From Cyanidiococcus yangmingshanensis (lineage: Eukaryota; Rhodophyta; Bangiophyceae; Cyanidiales; Cyanidiaceae), in assembly GCA_013995675.1 (NCBI GenBank), contig VWRR01000010.1:434001-498000 (forward strand): DNA of 64,000 nucleotides. The letters run 5' to 3'. Below are positions 19,789 through 30,413 of this stretch, piece after piece (the stretch's first letter is position 1; each line of letters starts with the position of its first letter). Made by a program: the position numbers and the translations under genes. The notes beneath the pieces were generated by a model, which worked only from the letters and a program-made list of their open reading frames with translations, had not been told where the DNA came from and made no database searches.

Positions 19789-20636
19789 AGAACAGCGGAT
19801 CCGTACTTTCCTTTCAATGTATTGTACGGGTACGTCTCATTTGCAGTGCTTGTCAAGACGGAGGCTGGAATGATATGCTCGATCTCGGAACCAGCAAAGA
19901 ACCCAGCCTTCGCTGTTTTCGGGTTCAACACGAATACGACGAGATTGCTATCTCCATTTCGAGATTCATGGATCTCTCTAGCTAAAGCACTCAGGTCAGT
20001 TCCGATCGGGAGATCGCGGGTCATCAAAAGAAAGACCTTGTAGCCGGTTTGCTTAGAAAGTTTTTGCAACGAGCTGTTGACTCGGGATACAACATTCCCC
20101 GACAAAAGCCCAGTGTCGTCTTCAAGAAAAGTCTCCATATCTTGCGCGATCGCTTCGCTCCTCCAAAGGGAGGCAACAAGCGACTCATTCGACGCCGCCG
20201 AAGACACAAATAGCGTATTAATGTCGCTGCTACCTATACGGTTTCCTGAAAACTCAATAGTTAGCTGCTTGTCCCCGTGGGTCCAAGGCTCTGGCGAAAG
20301 CTCTCCATTAAGGAACTGTGTCAAAATCAGTGCCGAAAAAACACCAGCCGCTGCTTTGAATGCCTTCGAGTACTCGTAACTTTTCTTCTGTCCGCTCGGA
20401 GCTCTAGGCCCCGACTCGTGGCAAAGCGCAAGCTCTTGAGGTCTCGACCATGGACTGCTAGGCGTCAGGTTTCTACGAAAGTTCAAACGCCTTGCAGTTC
20501 GGCAAGAACGACCATAGAATATACGGGGCAAGCTGTTGAAAGTGAACATTTGTTTTCTACGGTTTACCACAAAAAGCAACAACGCTGCGCTCCTAAAAGC
20601 ACTACCGATATCGCTATGCTCCGAATTTGCTATCAT
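19581..20636 (-). CDS. TPM-domain protein, TLP18.3/Psb32-like
   Basis: TPM-domain proteins of the TLP18.3/Psb32 group sit on the thylakoid membrane and assist photosystem II repair. The protein has 351 residues from ATG 20636; another ATG at 20549 is possible. The first 100 residues are Ser/Arg-rich and look like a plastid-targeting leader, followed by a hydrophobic stretch (GVFSALILTQFL). The TPM domain is at residues about 168-312: DDTGLLSGNVVSRVNSSL at the start, YKVFLLMTRDLP, NLVVFVLNPKTAKAGFFAG and YGSAVLDVSERLEAVL. A C-terminal membrane helix (VVVALLIISIVAPMAQYFW) is as expected for Psb32-like proteins. It is convergent with HAP2. Its last 208 bases are repeated at 14081. The plastid assignment is inference from family and leader. 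Confidence 0.82.
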   Translation of the reverse strand: MIANSEHSDIGSAFRSAALLLFVVNRRKQMFTFNSLPRIFYGRSCRTARRLNFRRNLTPSSPWSRPQELALCHESGPRAPSGQKKSYEYSKAFKAAAGVFSALILTQFLNGELSPEPWTHGDKQLTIEFSGNRIGSSDINTLFVSSAASNESLVASLWRSEAIAQDMETFLEDDTGLLSGNVVSRVNSSLQKLSKQTGYKVFLLMTRDLPIGTDLSALAREIHESRNGDSNLVVFVLNPKTAKAGFFAGSEIEHIIPASVLTSTANETYPYNTLKGKYGSAVLDVSERLEAVLSGKKDPGAPIVYKSEQSSSFKTREETESQRKKYIGVVVALLIISIVAPMAQYFWYQRK

Positions 20637-20875
20637 GACGCACGATAATGCAAGACGGAGATTGCCATATTTTAAAGGTTCTCAAGAGAACAGCAGTTAC
20701 TCTATCTCAACAGAATCGATCTTCCCATCAAGGAATGAGTGCATTGCAAAAAAGTCCTCAGAAAGCTTAGAGAATCAGTTTTTTGCCGAGATCCAGAGCG
20801 CCTCGCGTGCTTCTCGTGAAAACGTCTTGTATCGATGTCCGACGGAGTTATTGCGGAAAGCTCTAGAAACAGACC

Positions 20876-22129
20876 ATGTTTGCTGCGACTTTGAATACCG
20901 AAACGCTTAGATTAAAGCAAGCCTCAGAATTTGTCGTGTATTCGCGCTCGAGTCGGCCAACACTCGTAAAATTTAGAGTATCGTCTCGTGGCTCAGAAGT
21001 TTCTCTTTTCGCTAGCCTGCAACGTCACGTCCGGAAGAACACAACTCGTCAAGGGGCAGGGATCCTCTCATCCGCAGTTCCGTTTGAGGTTTTGGTCAAG
21101 TTTGCGAGGTTCGCCTGGAAACGCTTTTGGTTGCTCCTGATGGAAGAGCTCGCCCCTTCGAAAGGGCGCTCTGGCTCGTACGATCGACCACCGCCGGCAT
21201 ATGTTTCGGACAACTACAGACAAGGTATCAAGCAAGGCGAAATTGCCAAGAGCGAGTTTGCTCTTTTCTACGGACTTGAGTGCCCCTGGTGTCACAGATG
21301 TTTACTCGCGATGAACTTTTACGGACTGAACGATGAAACCTTAGGAGCTCCGATAATCAACTCCGTGCGAGTATATCCATCACTTGATGGAAAATGGGTG
21401 CTTGCTCAGGCTGATAGAAAAGAGAAACCCGGAACAACGGCGGGGAATTTCCTCGAAAATCTTCTCTCAATGAGAGATCTGAAAGAAATTTACAGGAAGA
21501 TAGAACCATCCTTTGCGGGACGCGCTACTGCGCCGTTATTGATCGACCTGCGCGCCGCGAGGATTGTTTCCAACGAGTCATCTGATATCGTCCGATTTTT
21601 GAGAGAGATTGCTCGAGTCAGAGCAGAGGGGCTGGTCAACGATTTGTATCCATACAATTATCAGAAGCAAATCGAACAAGATAGAAGCTTGATACATGAA
21701 AAACTGAACAACGGGGTGTATAAGGTTGGGTTTGCGAAGAATCAAACGGCGTACAATGAGGCTGAAAGCGATGTATTCGAGACGCTGCAATATCTAGACG
21801 AAAAATTGACCCGCCAGCGATACGTGAGCGGCACACCATTCCCAAGTGAAAGCGATGTATTTCTTTTCCCGACTTTGATCCGTTTTGATAGTGTCTACCA
21901 CACTCTTTTCCGATGTTCACGAAGAAAACTGACAGAGTTTCATACCTTGCACGCGTGGTTGCGCGACATGGTACAATCTCACCGAATTCAAGTGTCAGGA
22001 ACTTTTGACATAGAAGAAACAATGACGAGCTATTTCCGGTCTCTGTTTCCGTTGAATCCAAGTGGCATCGTGCCTTCCTGCGACGTTGGTTGTCTCGAAG
22101 ATCCGCACGGCAGAGAGGCGTTGAAATGA
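20876..22129 (+). CDS. Glutathionyl-hydroquinone reductase-like GST (Xi class)
   Basis: This thioredoxin-fold transferase probably reduces glutathionyl-quinones with glutathione. It has 417 residues from ATG 20876. The first 95 or so residues have no domain and could be an organelle leader. The active-site motif ECPWCHR is near residue 135; the family usually has CPWAHR or CPFA, with the first cysteine catalytic. The C-terminal helical domain shows the Xi signature: RFDSVYHTLFRCSRRKLTEF and LHAWLRDMVQS, close to the family pattern RFD.VY...FKCN...L..YL. Position PSGIVPSCD corresponds to the conserved PxGIVP segment near the C-terminus. The gene is a single intact frame, divergent from the TPM gene with about 240 bases between starts. 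Confidence 0.85.
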   Translation: MFAATLNTETLRLKQASEFVVYSRSSRPTLVKFRVSSRGSEVSLFASLQRHVRKNTTRQGAGILSSAVPFEVLVKFARFAWKRFWLLLMEELAPSKGRSGSYDRPPPAYVSDNYRQGIKQGEIAKSEFALFYGLECPWCHRCLLAMNFYGLNDETLGAPIINSVRVYPSLDGKWVLAQADRKEKPGTTAGNFLENLLSMRDLKEIYRKIEPSFAGRATAPLLIDLRAARIVSNESSDIVRFLREIARVRAEGLVNDLYPYNYQKQIEQDRSLIHEKLNNGVYKVGFAKNQTAYNEAESDVFETLQYLDEKLTRQRYVSGTPFPSESDVFLFPTLIRFDSVYHTLFRCSRRKLTEFHTLHAWLRDMVQSHRIQVSGTFDIEETMTSYFRSLFPLNPSGIVPSCDVGCLEDPHGREALK

Positions 22130-22234
22130 TCGCAGCGCTGCGCCCCTTGTGAGCGACGATTGACTTTTGAGCGCAAAGTGGTCAACCTAACGCAGCTAGC
22201 GGCCTCCGTAGTTTCTGGCGTTGTCTTCCAAACC

Positions 22235-22699
22235 ATGGGGCAGAGCGACACCAATCAAAGCAATATTCGACTTGAGCAAGCGTTGAGCGAAATGTGGCAG
22301 AGACACCAGAGGGAGTGCGAGAGTGCCACTGACTTCAAAAACCACGCCCTGCCCCTGGCAAGGATAAAAAAGATAATCAAGTCAGACGAAGACGTGCGCA
22401 TGGTCAGCGCTGAGGCACCGATCATTTTTGGAAAAGCCTGTGAACTGTTTGTTCAGGAACTAACAATTAGAGCGTGGGCGATAACTGAAGAGGCGAAAAG
22501 AAGAACGCTGCAAAGGAGCGATGTTAGTGCCGCGATACAAAAGACAGACATATTTGACTTTTTGATTGATATCGTTCCGAAGGAGGACTTGCTCATATCA
22601 CAGACGGCAGTACACGGAGGTGTGTCGATGCCTTCGAGTCATCTTTACTACCCAACGCGGTTGGACAAAGGCTACGGATCTGGGACGACTCACAGGTAA
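22235..22699 (+). CDS. NF-YC: NF-YC / HAP5 CCAAT-binding factor subunit
   Basis: NF-YC pairs with NF-YB through a histone fold and binds CCAAT boxes with NF-YA. ATG 22235 gives 154 residues; the longer frame upstream has no ATG. The histone fold covers residues about 38-116: LPLARIKKIIKSDEDVRMVS, EAPIIFGKACELFVQELTIR, KRRTLQRSDVSAAIQKTDIF and DFLIDIVP. This is an almost textbook match to plant, animal and yeast NF-YC. The flanks are short, so it is a minimal version without the long Gln-rich tail of animal proteins. It is 105 bases downstream of the GST-like gene on the same strand. Confidence 0.96.
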   Translation: MGQSDTNQSNIRLEQALSEMWQRHQRECESATDFKNHALPLARIKKIIKSDEDVRMVSAEAPIIFGKACELFVQELTIRAWAITEEAKRRTLQRSDVSAAIQKTDIFDFLIDIVPKEDLLISQTAVHGGVSMPSSHLYYPTRLDKGYGSGTTHR

Positions 22700-23401
22700 A
22701 ATTGCACAAAGCTGTTCGCAGGGACACCACGAGTACCGTTCAGGCAACGGACGTGTCTCACAAGCTGGGAGTTGCGTTTTTGAAAGCCTGCTGCTTACCA
22801 AGCGAGGCTTAGAGACATGCGAGAAAAATCTCCAGAGGTAATACTCAGTCGAAATTTTCTTTCTCTCGACCCGAATATTCCGTGTCGCGCAGTATGTCTC
22901 TGCACGACGATATGTAACAGCGAGAGCCACAAAGGTTCTTGCAAAGTCTAGTGAAAAATCGTAGAGCTTTTTCGTTTAAGAACTGCCTCTAACGGGTCCT
23001 GCTACCAGAAATTTTGCATTGATTCGTGTAGCGTGATTCCCAAAAGCCATGGATTTTTCAACAAAGTGCTCACGATTCGCATCCACGCTCGCCACAACCT
23101 TTAAAAGAAAATCTTGATGGGCAGTTTTCTAGCTACCTATCTGACTGCCCAAACTTGTGCTCTTCGAGGAAGCGGTGAATCAGGGCTTGGCCCGAAAGGA
23201 ATGCGTCCCACAAGGAATCAATACGCAACACCCAGTCGCGCTTTCGATACGAGTGGGTTGCGACTTGTGACAGGGGTCCGGAAGCTACTCTCGCCAGTGC
23301 GCAGGGATCACTGACGGACCTTTGATCCAAAAGCTCCGATAGAGTTGCGTGAACCGACATACTAGCTTCCATGATTTCACGATACGGCACCGATTGAGCA
23401 T
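22700..23401. other. Spacer between NF-YC and the EGF-like gene
   Basis: There is no gene I can support. A minus-strand frame at 23133-23450 has a signal-like N-terminus but begins at TTG and overlaps the end of the EGF-like gene in another frame. Confidence 0.5.
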
Positions 23402-23962
23402 TCAATACGCACGCGAGTGTGAGAACAAGGAGGAACCTAGACAACAACAAAAGAGTACAATTGCAGCTCCAATTCCCAGACAGACTAGAGCCAATAAAAT
23501 GGTCGGTAGATTCAAGCCAGATAGGCTGAAGCCAGTTTGCCCCGAGCTATTGGATTGCGAACCGTTCCCACTGTTGCTTGAGCTCCCGTTATTATTGGCG
23601 TACCGCACATTACAATATATGCGACTTTTAGGGTTCTGGTTCGGCGACGTCCCATAACCACTCTTGCAAATACAAATCTGAGAAGTGGAGTTACACGACT
23701 TGGTGCCCGTTGGAGAGCAGTTCACGTTACAGGTACACTGCAGTGGAGAGCCCTCCGGTATCGTGTACCAGCCAGGATCGCAAACGCAAGACTCAATACC
23801 AGCGCTCATTTTCACCTGTCCTTGGTTGCATGAAAGCGTAGATAGCGTGCGTTCCAAGGGCTGAAAGTAAAAGTCTGCAGGCTTGAGGTCGATATCACCT
23901 CCTCCGTGCCAAAGAAAGCGATATAAATGAAAAGCAACCACTAAAAGGAGCAACTTCGTCAT
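23402..23962 (-). CDS. Small EGF-like type I membrane protein
   Basis: This 186-residue protein starts at ATG 23962. It has a signal peptide (TKLLLLVVAFHLYRFLW) and a cysteine-rich ectodomain with EGF-like spacing (CVCDPGWYTIP, CTCNVNCSPTGTKSCN, CICKSGYG). A Ser/Asn/Gly-rich stalk with several N-x-S sites follows, then a C-terminal transmembrane helix (NLPTILLALVCLGIGAAIVLF) and a short CCC-containing tail. The cysteine-rich juxtamembrane end resembles that of HAP2 in this window, hinting at palmitoylation. I do not recognise a named family. A surface adhesion or cell-wall role would fit. Confidence 0.65.
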   Translation of the reverse strand: MTKLLLLVVAFHLYRFLWHGGGDIDLKPADFYFQPLERTLSTLSCNQGQVKMSAGIESCVCDPGWYTIPEGSPLQCTCNVNCSPTGTKSCNSTSQICICKSGYGTSPNQNPKSRIYCNVRYANNNGSSSNSGNGSQSNSSGQTGFSLSGLNLPTILLALVCLGIGAAIVLFCCCLGSSLFSHSRAY

Positions 23963-24504
23963 ATGCAGCTATGGTAAATCGTTAAGCAAACTTATACGGG
24001 CGTCACTATTCATCTTTGCGCAAGTATTCTATGACTCGGACGAGCAGCAAAGTTTCTCCAGCCCTGCGTATTCGCGACCGGTCGCATTAGCAGCCACGCA
24101 TCCGATGTGTTGTCAAGGCCGCTTTACCCTTGCCGGACCAGCAAAAAATGCGTCATTATGGGTGACGTTAATTTTCCCAAAAGTTTGGCGACTAGTGCAC
24201 AATGCTCATACTTACGCTCGACATTAGTAGAGAGCCCCCGTCCGCGTATAAAGACTGTGATGCCTTATCCGAGCATAACCGACACGAACTACGGCATGCC
24301 CCTCATCGTGCGACTCCATTATTAAGAAAACACTGGAAGCATCGGAAGCGGAATGCATCGATATGTATCAAAGCATTTGCCGCTTAGCACATACCAGCAG
24401 ACGCTGCTCAAGGTTGATGGATCAACGCAGACCTCGATCGCGACCGAGCGGCGTCACAAAGGACGAATCCCAACCGATGTCGTTCTGCGTGTGCTTTCGA
24501 GTCG
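23963..24504. other. Promoter region of EGF-like and ataxin-2 genes
   Basis: This 540-base spacer lies between divergent starts. No coding frame is supported. Its 3' part was not carried along in the upstream ataxin-2 duplicate, which starts at codon 3. Confidence 0.5.
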
Positions 24505-26847
24505 ATGCCGCTGAAACTTACTGAGAAGCAACTGTCTCGTCATCGACGTGATTTGGGACTCGATCACGTCTCTTCGTCGTCTCTGCGAAAGTCGGATCTG
24601 GCCTTCACCGCCTCGGACGCGACTGCGAAAGGCCCCAGCTCACCGACGAAGCGCAGTCCCCGGCTAAGCGAACAGCAGTCGGACGTCGCCACGGCTCGGG
24701 CTCTCTTCATCTTTGGCTGTCTGATAGGGCACGAGGTCGAGGCCGTGCTGCGCGATGGGAGCCGATACCGAGGTGTTTTGTACACAGCGGTACCCGAGGA
24801 GGGCGTTGTCCTTCGTTTTGCCGAGAGCGTTGGGGCGCCTTCCTCGGCGCCGGCCAAGTCTCCAGTAAACCACTCAGGGGCGTTTGCTCCGTTCCTTGTG
24901 GTCCGTCGTGGGGATCTCCTGAGTCTTCACGCCAAGGGCGTCTCTTTCCGAGCTGCATGCGGAGCCCGAGAGAGGTCTCCGCGAGCGGCTCACAGCTCGG
25001 CGAGCTCCGGGGCCGTCGCTACAGACCTGGAAATAAGCGGTAGTGGAAGCGAGGTTGCTCCCCGTGTGCGGGACCTTGTTGCGTGGAGTGATGACAAGAC
25101 GGTTCCGGACGCATCTGATCCTAGTCAGCGATCGTCTGGTGAGCTGGGCAGGAGGACCGGTCGTGAGTCCCCGCTGGAGTCACTTGACCGATATCCACGT
25201 ACGAAATGGGACCAGTTCCTCGAGAATGAACGCAAGTTTGGGGTGAGAACGACCTATACCGAAGAGCACTATACGACGAAGCTTGATGTGGGTCGCTTCA
25301 CGGAGGCGGATGTTGCGCGAGCAGCGAGGCTCGCTGCCGAGATAGAGTCCAAAGCAGCTGAGAATCCGCACGTTGCGGAGGAGCGTGGTCAGCTTGTTCC
25401 TATTGCGTGCGACGCGAACGAGGACGACGAGGAGCTGCGGTACGGCGCTGTTGTGCGTGCACCTGAGCGATCACCCGACGATAGCAAGGCGGCATCCGAA
25501 CTGGAGAATGCGTTGCTCGCTCCGAACTCAGGTGCGTCTGCGACCCCTGTCGAGTCTGCAGTGAATGCTGCTGATCATGAGCATGGGTGGAGGCCGGCAG
25601 CGAGCTGTGTTGCGAGGGACTCGAGTGTTGAGCCTGGTCCTGGGCCGCGACGAAACATTTCCTCGGCGTCCTTGTCCCGAAACAGTTCGTCGGAGTACTT
25701 GTTGGACCACTATGATGTTGAGCACAAGCGAGTGCTGCATCGATTGTCGAACCGCCAACGTGTGGAAGATAATCGCGCTGGAACTGGGGTGTATGCTGGG
25801 AGTGGCTCTACGTCTCCTGCGCTGGGCGCTGGGAGCGAACGGGCGTCGCCGGTGGTGTTGACGACGCCTGGAGCCTCAGTGGGGGCGGTCTCGACTGGTG
25901 CGGTTGCACTTGGTCGGGATGTTGCGAGCCTGAATCTTGAACTCAGCGTGCCTCAAGTGCGCGACGAGGTTGCTCGGAAGATGAGTGAGTTTAAGGCCCA
26001 GCAATATCAGCTGGGGTACGAGAGCGAGCGAAGTCGTGAGCGCGAAACCGACTCTTTTCGTCGGTTCAGTGCAGAAATTGAACGGAAGACGAGCTCCGGC
26101 AATTTGCGATCAATGATTCGTGCTGGAAGTGGCACTTCTCTGGCTGGTACCGAGAATAGTTTCGCAGTTGAGGCGCCTAGCGAGGAGAGTGAACGGGATA
26201 CGGGCCAGCTTCATAACTGGTCGGAAAAGAGCGGATCCCAGCAATCCTCAAGCCCAAATCGCAAAGCATTGGATCCGAATGCGAAAGAGTTTCATCTTCG
26301 CGCTGAAGCCAAAGAATTCGTTCCAGCTCAAAATGTGGTTGATCCAGGGCCGTACGCTCATCAGAGATTTTCGGCCATGTCACCGGCGACTCCCCATCGA
26401 GGTCGGAGTGGCCGACCTCGTTTTCGTGGCATGGGAGCGCCTCCACGGGAAGATACCTTCGTTCTCCCGAGCGGTGGCGTATACTATAGTCCTGGTATGG
26501 GAGCTGTTTACCCCCCGATGCAACCATATGCATCGCCGTATTTTTTTCCATACGGTCCCCAGCCAGTTGTACCTCCGAGTGGGTTCGCGCCCATGTCGCT
26601 ACAGTCAATGCCATCGTATTCGCAAATGCCTCAAACTCCAATGCAAATCTACCCGAATCAGTTCGCTTCACCGGCAGACTTCGGAACTATGACCGAAAAT
26701 GTCATTACCTCCGCTTCGAGACAGGAGTCAAGTGCCATCAATGAGGGATCATTTCAAGAGCGTCCCACCTTAACGAACACTGAAGAAAATCGGGGCCTCA
26801 AATCAGAAAGCCATGTGCAAGGGAGCCGTCAGACCTCGCGATATTGA
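24505..26847 (+). CDS. ATXN2: Ataxin-2/Pbp1-like RNA-binding protein
   Basis: Ataxin-2 family proteins bind mRNAs and poly(A)-binding protein and promote stress granules. ATG 24505 gives 780 residues. Residues about 65-125 form the ataxin-2 SM/LSM domain (ATARALFIFGCLIGHEVEAV, LRDGSRYRGVLYTAVPEEG). Residues about 235-300 form LsmAD (KWDQFLENERKFGVRTTYTE, HYTTKLDVGRFT). A PAM2 motif for binding the PABP MLLE domain is near residue 589 (KALDPNAKEFHL). The C-terminus is Pro/Tyr/Gln/Met-rich and probably disordered. The order LSM-LsmAD-PAM2 is the family standard. The first 520 codons are duplicated at 17392-18944. Confidence 0.93.
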   Translation: MPLKLTEKQLSRHRRDLGLDHVSSSSLRKSDLAFTASDATAKGPSSPTKRSPRLSEQQSDVATARALFIFGCLIGHEVEAVLRDGSRYRGVLYTAVPEEGVVLRFAESVGAPSSAPAKSPVNHSGAFAPFLVVRRGDLLSLHAKGVSFRAACGARERSPRAAHSSASSGAVATDLEISGSGSEVAPRVRDLVAWSDDKTVPDASDPSQRSSGELGRRTGRESPLESLDRYPRTKWDQFLENERKFGVRTTYTEEHYTTKLDVGRFTEADVARAARLAAEIESKAAENPHVAEERGQLVPIACDANEDDEELRYGAVVRAPERSPDDSKAASELENALLAPNSGASATPVESAVNAADHEHGWRPAASCVARDSSVEPGPGPRRNISSASLSRNSSSEYLLDHYDVEHKRVLHRLSNRQRVEDNRAGTGVYAGSGSTSPALGAGSERASPVVLTTPGASVGAVSTGAVALGRDVASLNLELSVPQVRDEVARKMSEFKAQQYQLGYESERSRERETDSFRRFSAEIERKTSSGNLRSMIRAGSGTSLAGTENSFAVEAPSEESERDTGQLHNWSEKSGSQQSSSPNRKALDPNAKEFHLRAEAKEFVPAQNVVDPGPYAHQRFSAMSPATPHRGRSGRPRFRGMGAPPREDTFVLPSGGVYYSPGMGAVYPPMQPYASPYFFPYGPQPVVPPSGFAPMSLQSMPSYSQMPQTPMQIYPNQFASPADFGTMTENVITSASRQESSAINEGSFQERPTLTNTEENRGLKSESHVQGSRQTSRY

Positions 26848-27337
26848 GGTCTATGAACGAATCGGTGTCGTGTCCTAGGTCGCCATCGAGTCCGGCCGGC
26901 GGCAGTGATGTTCAGTCCTCTGCGTTATCTTACTGAAATTGAGCAAGAGAATAGCACATTGATGACGCTACAAATTCAATGGATCCTACTGAGCCGCTTT
27001 AATCATGATCTCTTTCGTGGTTTGCAGCATACCTGGCGCCAACCTTTTGACTCATGTTTGATTCAGGAGGTAGTGCGATGATCTGATTCCTTACCAAAAC
27101 ATGAAAACAGTTGGCGAATCGCCTCTCGAGCGCGATGCCGATGACGAAATCGTGAGCGTTCTTCCGGCTCTATGCGTTTCGCGGGTTCATGAGTCTGGAG
27201 ACTAGTCTCGACCTTATCTATCTGACTCGGTGCCGCGTCCCTCCCATCGTGGGAATCCTTTCCCACTGGCATAGCATGCTCTGACAAAATTGGTTCCCTC
27301 TCAGCATGAGAGGCTTGCACCGAGAAGAAAGGCCCTT
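26848..27337. other. Spacer between ataxin-2 and DGK genes (convergent)
   Basis: This is 3' flanking DNA of two convergent genes. A minus-strand frame at 27063-27320, directly after the DGK stop and rich in Arg, His and Glu, begins with GTG. It could be a frame-displaced tail of the kinase but has no diagnostic motif. Confidence 0.4.
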
Positions 27338-28970
27338 CTAGCCCGTTGCAAGTCGCGCTGTATATACTGCTACAGAATCTTCCCGGATGAACACACCACA
27401 GGGCGCGCTCGTTGACTTCAGGTAATGACCAACAAATTCCCTTTCGGCACGGGTGTTTGCGTCAAGCCTTCGCGGGGCCTCACGATACAGCGGACCGAGA
27501 ATAAAACAAACCTGAAAGGAATAGGGCTCGATTTGGATGACTTCGTTGCGTGCCTGCTTCCAAGCTTCGCCATCGCATTGCACTGCAATGTGTTTCGCCA
27601 GAATTGATGGAGCGGCCCGAACAACAGGTGACCGTTTCTCTTCCAGCTCAATTCGGATAACGCTACCACTTGCCAGTCGACGTGCTTCCCTGCCAAGCTT
27701 AATCGAAATAAAGTGAAAAAGGCTATCCATTGCCATAATATCCAACTGCCTGTCATCAACATAAGACAAAGTCAAGCCCGTTTCGGATCTGTCCGCAGTA
27801 GCTTTGGATCGATTCGCAACTCGCGCTGCAATTCTAGCAGAGTTCCGGATGCCACTTACATTCGCATCACTCTTTTCATCCAAAGTTTCAAGTTCTTCTC
27901 GCTGTTTGTCTGTCACTACCTGGATTCGCTCTTCAGGGTTCGCAGCTCGTTCGTGTTGCTTGCCTCGAATGCAGGAACACGTCCAGAAAGGTTGATGAAG
28001 TTTCTTCGCGAATGCACGACGTTGCCGACGTGTGATTCCACCAGGATCTGCTCCAGCGCCATACGATGGGATATTTGCAATAAGTAGCGACTGAGCGCCT
28101 CGAGGTATCTGTACTCGCGTTCCGTCAACAAATAGCTTGATATGCTCCTTATACAGCGGGCGAGCTGGACTTAGAAATGTTCGTTCCACACCGAAGATGG
28201 CATGAGAGATGAAATTCAGGGTTTGGCTTCGATATCGATTTGGATTCGCGTCCCTTCGCGAGTTAAACAACAGCTCTACATCCGCGTCACATCCGAGAGA
28301 CAAGTAGCTCAGCATGGTGAATTTTCGGGCGTATCCTGTCTCTTCAAGAGGTCCAGACTCTGTGCTCGAGCCTGAATCCGCCACATCGTTTTGTTCATGC
28401 GACATCAAACAAGTATCCGATTCGCCGTCCCTATGCGTATTTTCAGAAGACAGACACATACGAAATCCGGATCGTTGCTTTTGCAGTTGCTTCCTCAGCG
28501 GTCGCTGCCTCGTGACCATCCAAATATCGATCGGAATCGGACGTGAATCTGTGACAAATCTGACAACGGACTCAAAGAACAAAACACTTACACTAGTTAA
28601 GTTGGATCCCCAGCCCAAAGTGCGAGCCAGATCGTTCCCGGTTCCGATTGGAATCGGCACAAAAGCCCATGAGCTGGCAACTCGCCTCTGCTCACGAACA
28701 GCTGCTGATGATTCTTTTTCAGCCAGGCTGCTCAGAAATTGTGCGCAATCCGTCCAACACACGGCTTAAGGTTCCGTCGCCCCCACAGATTAGAATTCGA
28801 AGACCCTCCTCATTTGCGAAATTGCTGAACAGCCAGTCCGCGGCCTCAACCTCGTCGAGAACGTTCAGGCACCTTCCGGGACCGAGAATTTTTTTGAGCG
28901 AGGTCAAAACCTTAGCGCCCTTGAGTCCACCAGATCTTGGATTGACGCAAGCGACAACAGTGATTCTCAT
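27338..28970 (-). CDS. Diacylglycerol kinase
   Basis: This enzyme phosphorylates diacylglycerol to phosphatidic acid. Two overlapping frames make about 543 residues from ATG 28970 (MRITVVACVNPRSGG). The catalytic domain has the glycine-rich ATP site ILICGGDGTLSRVLDGL and IPIGTGNDLARTLGWG. The accessory domain shows SYLSLGCDADVELLFN and LLIANIPSYGAGADPGG, the DAGK accessory hallmarks, and QCDGEAW near the C-terminus. The frame changes near 28719-28762, between the ATP site and the second motif. One extra T in a TTT run there explains it, because the joined reading gives a continuous amphipathic helix. An Arg/Glu-rich insertion splits the accessory domain. No C1 or EF-hand is visible, as in plant cluster II-like enzymes. 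Confidence 0.85.
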
Positions 28971-30413
28971 GCTAGTACCAGATGTGGCACCCAGCACTTG
29001 TCTTAAGCAGTGTCGTCGACAAGAACTGGCTGCGACAAAGATCGTTGTCGCAGTCTGGTTGACCGAAATTCAAGCTCGAATCGGGTCGCCACGCGATCAA
29101 GCACTCGGTGCTACATCTGCATTCCAGCAGGAATTTATGTACAACCGAATAAGCGTTGCTATTCAACGATACGCCCCTTACTTTTGCTTCCACAAAGGCT
29201 CGACTATCGGTGCAGAGATGATCATGACCATTTGAAGTAGTTTGCAATACCTGGATCAATATGCAGGTGGAATGTCGGTTTTCGGAAAGAGCCTTGGCTG
29301 AATCGAAAGCGTCGAGGAGTGTCCCCCAAAAGTGAATTTGAAGGGAGAGCCTCGCTCTCTGGGAGAAACCAAACAGCTCCAACGTCAGAGGTTCTCGGCG
29401 GTTGCAGAAGATGCTCTCGATGGAGATAAACAGAACGCGGAAAGTAGCATGCGTGCATGTGGGTATGCTGCACGCAAGCGGCTGTGCTGAAGACGATATG
29501 TGTATCTCCGTTTCAAGGTATTCGGGTCTTGCAGACAATCAGAAAGCCTTCTTGAAAGATATTTGAAGGAATTTGTCGCGTTCTGTGGAATGAGAATGCA
29601 GGCCGCACTTCCTTGTGGCGTTCTAGTTTCAAAACTGTCGAATGTGGCAGATGTCCGGAAAGTACTGCAGAACCGGTGGTGAGTCAGGTCTCTACTCGAA
29701 AATAGTTGAAGGATCTCCTTCATTTGTAAATCCATCTTTAGTAGAGTCTCAATCACTCATGGCCCATCATGCCGAAATATATAGTCGTCAATTGGTTCTA
29801 CTACAGATCTGGAATACTTCAAGTCATTCCTTGATAGCACGAATGTCTGGATCCCATTAGTATTCATTTCAAAACGCTGCCTTGTCACTCTGCAGAACAA
29901 GTCTGGAGGAGCGTTCGATTAGTTCGAATATCGGCCCTCCTATGCATGTGTCCATATACGTACAGGAGCCGCTAGCTCCTGGAGAGGTCAACGACACATT
30001 CTTCGACGTTGTCCCCAGCTGCATCTGTGTTCAGAAGATGCTGTCATGGTTTGGGTTTTTTCGGGTGTGTTCGTTCAATTTTGATTTCGATCCTCTGCAT
30101 GTATGCCGCCTCATTCATTCGTTTCGCCTCACGAGCCCAAACAATAATATTCAACTCCACAGTACACGAGGGTGATGCAAACCTGGAATGTAAGGCGCCA
30201 CGCTTGTCATCGTTCAGTATTTCTACCAGAATGGTATCACATACGATTGATTCAAACTCACGGCTCCACTCGGAGGGTGCCTGTGTCACCAGCCAATCTT
30301 TATCGAAAGCGCCACCAAACCTGGACACGAGCTCGCGGCATCCCAATGGGAGAGAGACACAGTAGTTCCAAATGGGATAGAAACCATGCATCATCTGACT
30401 TGATGCTCGTAAA
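28971..30413. other. Gene-poor spacer before the sugar-porter remnant
   Basis: No supported gene is present. Minus frames at 28972-29538 and 30044-30436 have some coding character but no ATG-led, domain-bearing structure. The second could be a frame-displaced tail of the decayed transporter. Confidence 0.4.

Noticed and set aside
23133-23450. Small secreted protein on the minus strand
   Set aside because: It begins at TTG, overlaps the EGF-like gene in another frame and has no recognisable domain.
28972-29538. 188-residue minus frame upstream of the diacylglycerol kinase
   Set aside because: It begins at TTG and overlaps the kinase start; no domain.
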